DNA from: Bifidobacterium breve
GTDB lineage: Bacteria; Actinomycetota; Acidimicrobiia; IMCC26256; PALSA-555
Direction of reading: 5' to 3'
DNA: 12,754 nucleotides
Assembly: GCA_945889545.1 (NCBI GenBank)
Contig: CAMDCC010000056.1
Location: forward strand, 1 to 12,754
Part shown: positions 11,165 to 12,754 of the stretch, in pieces
How positions within the stretch are numbered: position 1 is the first letter of the stretch
Layout of the letters: every line of letters begins with the position of its first letter
Position numbers and translations under genes: made by a program
Notes under the pieces: generated by a model
What the model saw: the letters and a program-made list of their open reading frames with translations, nothing else
What the model was told of the DNA's origin: nothing
Databases searched by the model: none

Positions 11165-12754
11165 ATGGAGTTCAACCTCGCTGATCTGTTCGACAGCGTT
11201 GTTGACACCGTGCCCGACCGGGAGGCCCTGGTCTGCGGCGATCGACGGCTTACGTACCGAGAGCTCGACGAGTCCGTAAACCGTGTCGCGCATGGGCTCG
11301 GGTCGCTCGGCATCGGCGTCGGCGATCACGTCGGGTGTTATCTGCACAACTCGATCGAGCACATCCTGGTGATGTTCGCTTGCTACAAGCTGCGGGCCGT
11401 ACCGGTGAACGTGAACTACCGGTACGTGGCCGACGAGCTCGGTCTGATCCTTCAAGACGCCGATCTCGTCGCGCTGTGCTTCGATCGATCGCTCGGCGCC
11501 GAGGTGGCTGCGTCGGCGCGACCCGATTGCTTGCGTTGGTTGCTCGAAGTTGATGACGCTTCCGACCTTGCGCAAAGTTCTGGAGTGCAGATTCCTGGGG
11601 CGCAGCCGTTCGAAGCGTTGCTCGGGAGCGCTTCATCGGTCCGTGACTTCCCGGCGCGCTCAGGTGACGACCACTACGTGCTCTATACCGGCGGCACCAC
11701 GGGTCTCCCGAAGGGGGTTGTCTGGCGCCACGAAGACATCTTCTTCGCAGCCGTCGGTGGCGGGAATCCGGGTGGTCCACCGATCGAGCGACCCGAAGAG
11801 CTGCGCGAGAAGATCGTTGCGAACCCGAACCAGCGGCTTACGCCGTTTCTCGCCGCCGGCGACCCTGGGCCGGGCGAGTTCGTCACGATGTCACTTGGGC
11901 CGTTGGTCCACGCGAGCGGTCAGTGGGGCGCGTTCGGAACGTTGCTCGGGGGTGGGCGGCTCGTACTGTACCCGGATCGGCACATGGACAAGGCGCGGGT
12001 GCTCGCGCTCGTGGCCCGCGAACGCATCGGAATGCTCACACTCGTCGGCGACGCCAGCGCTCGTCCGCTGCTGGAAGCAGTGGAAGCCGACGAAGGTGTG
12101 CACGACACATCGTCATTGGTCCTGCTCGGGTCGGGCGGCAGCATCCTGTCGGGTGATGTGAAGGATCGCCTGCTCGTGGCACTTCCGAGCGTGCAGGCGG
12201 TCCTCGAGGCGATCGGCTCATCCGAATCGCCCGCGCAAGCGGTGGCACTCGCCACTCGCGACACACCAGCGGCCGCGTCGCTCACGTTCGCGCCAAAGGC
12301 CGAGACGATGGTGGTCGACGACTCGCTCACGCCGATCGCGCCGGGTTCGGGTGTTGCCGGACGACTCGCGACGACTGGACGTGTGCCGTTGCGGTACCAC
12401 AACGATCCTGAACGCAGCGCGCGCACGTTCGTCGAGATCGACGGCCGACGCTGGTCGCTGCCCGGCGACATGGCCACCGTGGATGCCGATGGCACGATCC
12501 ACCTGTTGGGTCGCGGGTCGATGTGCATCAATACCGGAGGAGAGAAGGTCTATCCGGAAGAGGTCGAGGCGGTCTTGAAGACGCACCCGTTGGTCGCCGA
12601 CGCGGTAATTGTGGGTGTGCGCGACGAGCGGTGGGGCGAGCGAGTGGTGGCGGTCGTCGCGCCCATGACGACGGGTGACGAGCCCGATCTCGCCGATGTC
12701 GACGCGCACTGTCGTGGCCAGCTCGCGGGCTACAAGGTGCCGCGGGCGCTGTGC
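11165..12754 (+). CDS. Acyl-CoA synthetase (AMP-binding, FadD19-like), cut by the window end
   Basis: The 530 codons present encode an adenylate-forming ligase that activates a carboxylic acid to its CoA thioester with ATP. The start ATG follows GGGGAG (11153-11158) at a 6-base spacing. Motifs in order: the adenylation P-loop YTGGTTGLPKGV (174-185), then WRHEDIF (187-193), IGSSES (350-355) at the acyl and adenylate pocket, LPGDMATVDADG (432-443), and LGRGSMCINTGGEKVYPEEVE (448-468), the hinge and start of the C-terminal domain. From memory, the pattern of the N terminus, WRHED and the GRGS…GGEKVYPEEVE run resemble FadD19, a steroid side-chain CoA ligase of actinobacteria, more than general fatty acid ligases. 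The substrate is therefore perhaps a bulky cyclic acid, but this is inference. The frame is open at the edge; the C-terminal catalytic Lys region is probably just beyond. It diverges from the Rieske operon. Confidence 0.92.
   Translation, partial: MEFNLADLFDSVVDTVPDREALVCGDRRLTYRELDESVNRVAHGLGSLGIGVGDHVGCYLHNSIEHILVMFACYKLRAVPVNVNYRYVADELGLILQDADLVALCFDRSLGAEVAASARPDCLRWLLEVDDASDLAQSSGVQIPGAQPFEALLGSASSVRDFPARSGDDHYVLYTGGTTGLPKGVVWRHEDIFFAAVGGGNPGGPPIERPEELREKIVANPNQRLTPFLAAGDPGPGEFVTMSLGPLVHASGQWGAFGTLLGGGRLVLYPDRHMDKARVLALVARERIGMLTLVGDASARPLLEAVEADEGVHDTSSLVLLGSGGSILSGDVKDRLLVALPSVQAVLEAIGSSESPAQAVALATRDTPAAASLTFAPKAETMVVDDSLTPIAPGSGVAGRLATTGRVPLRYHNDPERSARTFVEIDGRRWSLPGDMATVDADGTIHLLGRGSMCINTGGEKVYPEEVEAVLKTHPLVADAVIVGVRDERWGERVVAVVAPMTTGDEPDLADVDAHCRGQLAGYKVPRALC

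Noticed and set aside
11054..11575. N-terminal extension of the Rieske gene by 174 codons
   Set aside because: The extension is antisense to the ligase gene, lacks protein-like features and exceeds the family's length. ATG 11053 gives a normal Rieske start.
11250..12161. Additional frames on both strands inside the ligase gene
   Set aside because: They lack motifs, while the plus-strand frame from 11165 is continuous for 530 codons with all adenylation motifs.

Overview
The window looks like a piece of a high-GC actinobacterial chromosome, most plausibly an uncultured member of the Acidimicrobiia or a relative. This rests on strong G/C preference at third codon positions, several GTG starts, large amidohydrolase (ACMSD-type) genes, a FadD19-like acyl-CoA ligase, a helix-turn-helix/Mop molybdate regulator in front of modABC, and promoters that look leaderless. 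The taxon is an inference. No rRNA, tRNA, CRISPR array, insertion sequence or phage gene was seen.

Layout. (1) 151-3351, plus strand: two metal-dependent amidohydrolase/decarboxylase-like proteins of the same superfamily flank a truncated short-chain dehydrogenase remnant and a small SRPBCC protein. SRPBCC and the second amidohydrolase are 14 bases apart and probably cotranscribed. (2) 3454-4443: a two-helix potassium-channel-like protein with cytosolic RCK (TrkA-N/TrkA-C) domains. (3) 4444-4718: a non-coding stretch with a hairpin and a 15-bp tandem repeat. (4) 4719-5542: a DUF305 lipoprotein gene broken by a frameshift between its signal peptide and its domain. (5) 5553-8590: a tight molybdate uptake operon of regulator, modA, modB and modC. 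(6) 8668-9063: a two-cluster ferredoxin whose stop codon overlaps the stop of a convergent gene. (7) 9060-11053, minus strand: a Rieske non-heme iron oxygenase alpha subunit translationally coupled to an endonuclease/exonuclease/phosphatase-family protein. (8) 11165 to the window end, plus strand: an acyl-CoA ligase resembling FadD19, divergent from the oxygenase across a 111-bp region that holds a perfect 10+10 bp palindrome.

How the genes may work together. The outer blocks have a catabolic flavour: CoA ligase, ring or alkyl hydroxylating oxygenase, a possible electron-carrying ferredoxin, amidohydrolases of the decarboxylase superfamily, an SDR relic and an SRPBCC protein. They suggest degradation of a cyclic or steroid-like acid, but no substrate can be read from the sequence. 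The middle is housekeeping ion and metal handling (K+ channel, molybdate import). No molybdoenzyme lies in the window.

The points most worth a second look are the palindrome between the oxygenase and the ligase, the recurring TAnnnT boxes placed 6-7 bases before start codons, the Rieske-EEP coupling, the SDR gene reduced to 86 codons, the DUF305 frameshift, and the missing canonical start in front of the modA signal peptide. I found no clear new defence or mobile system.
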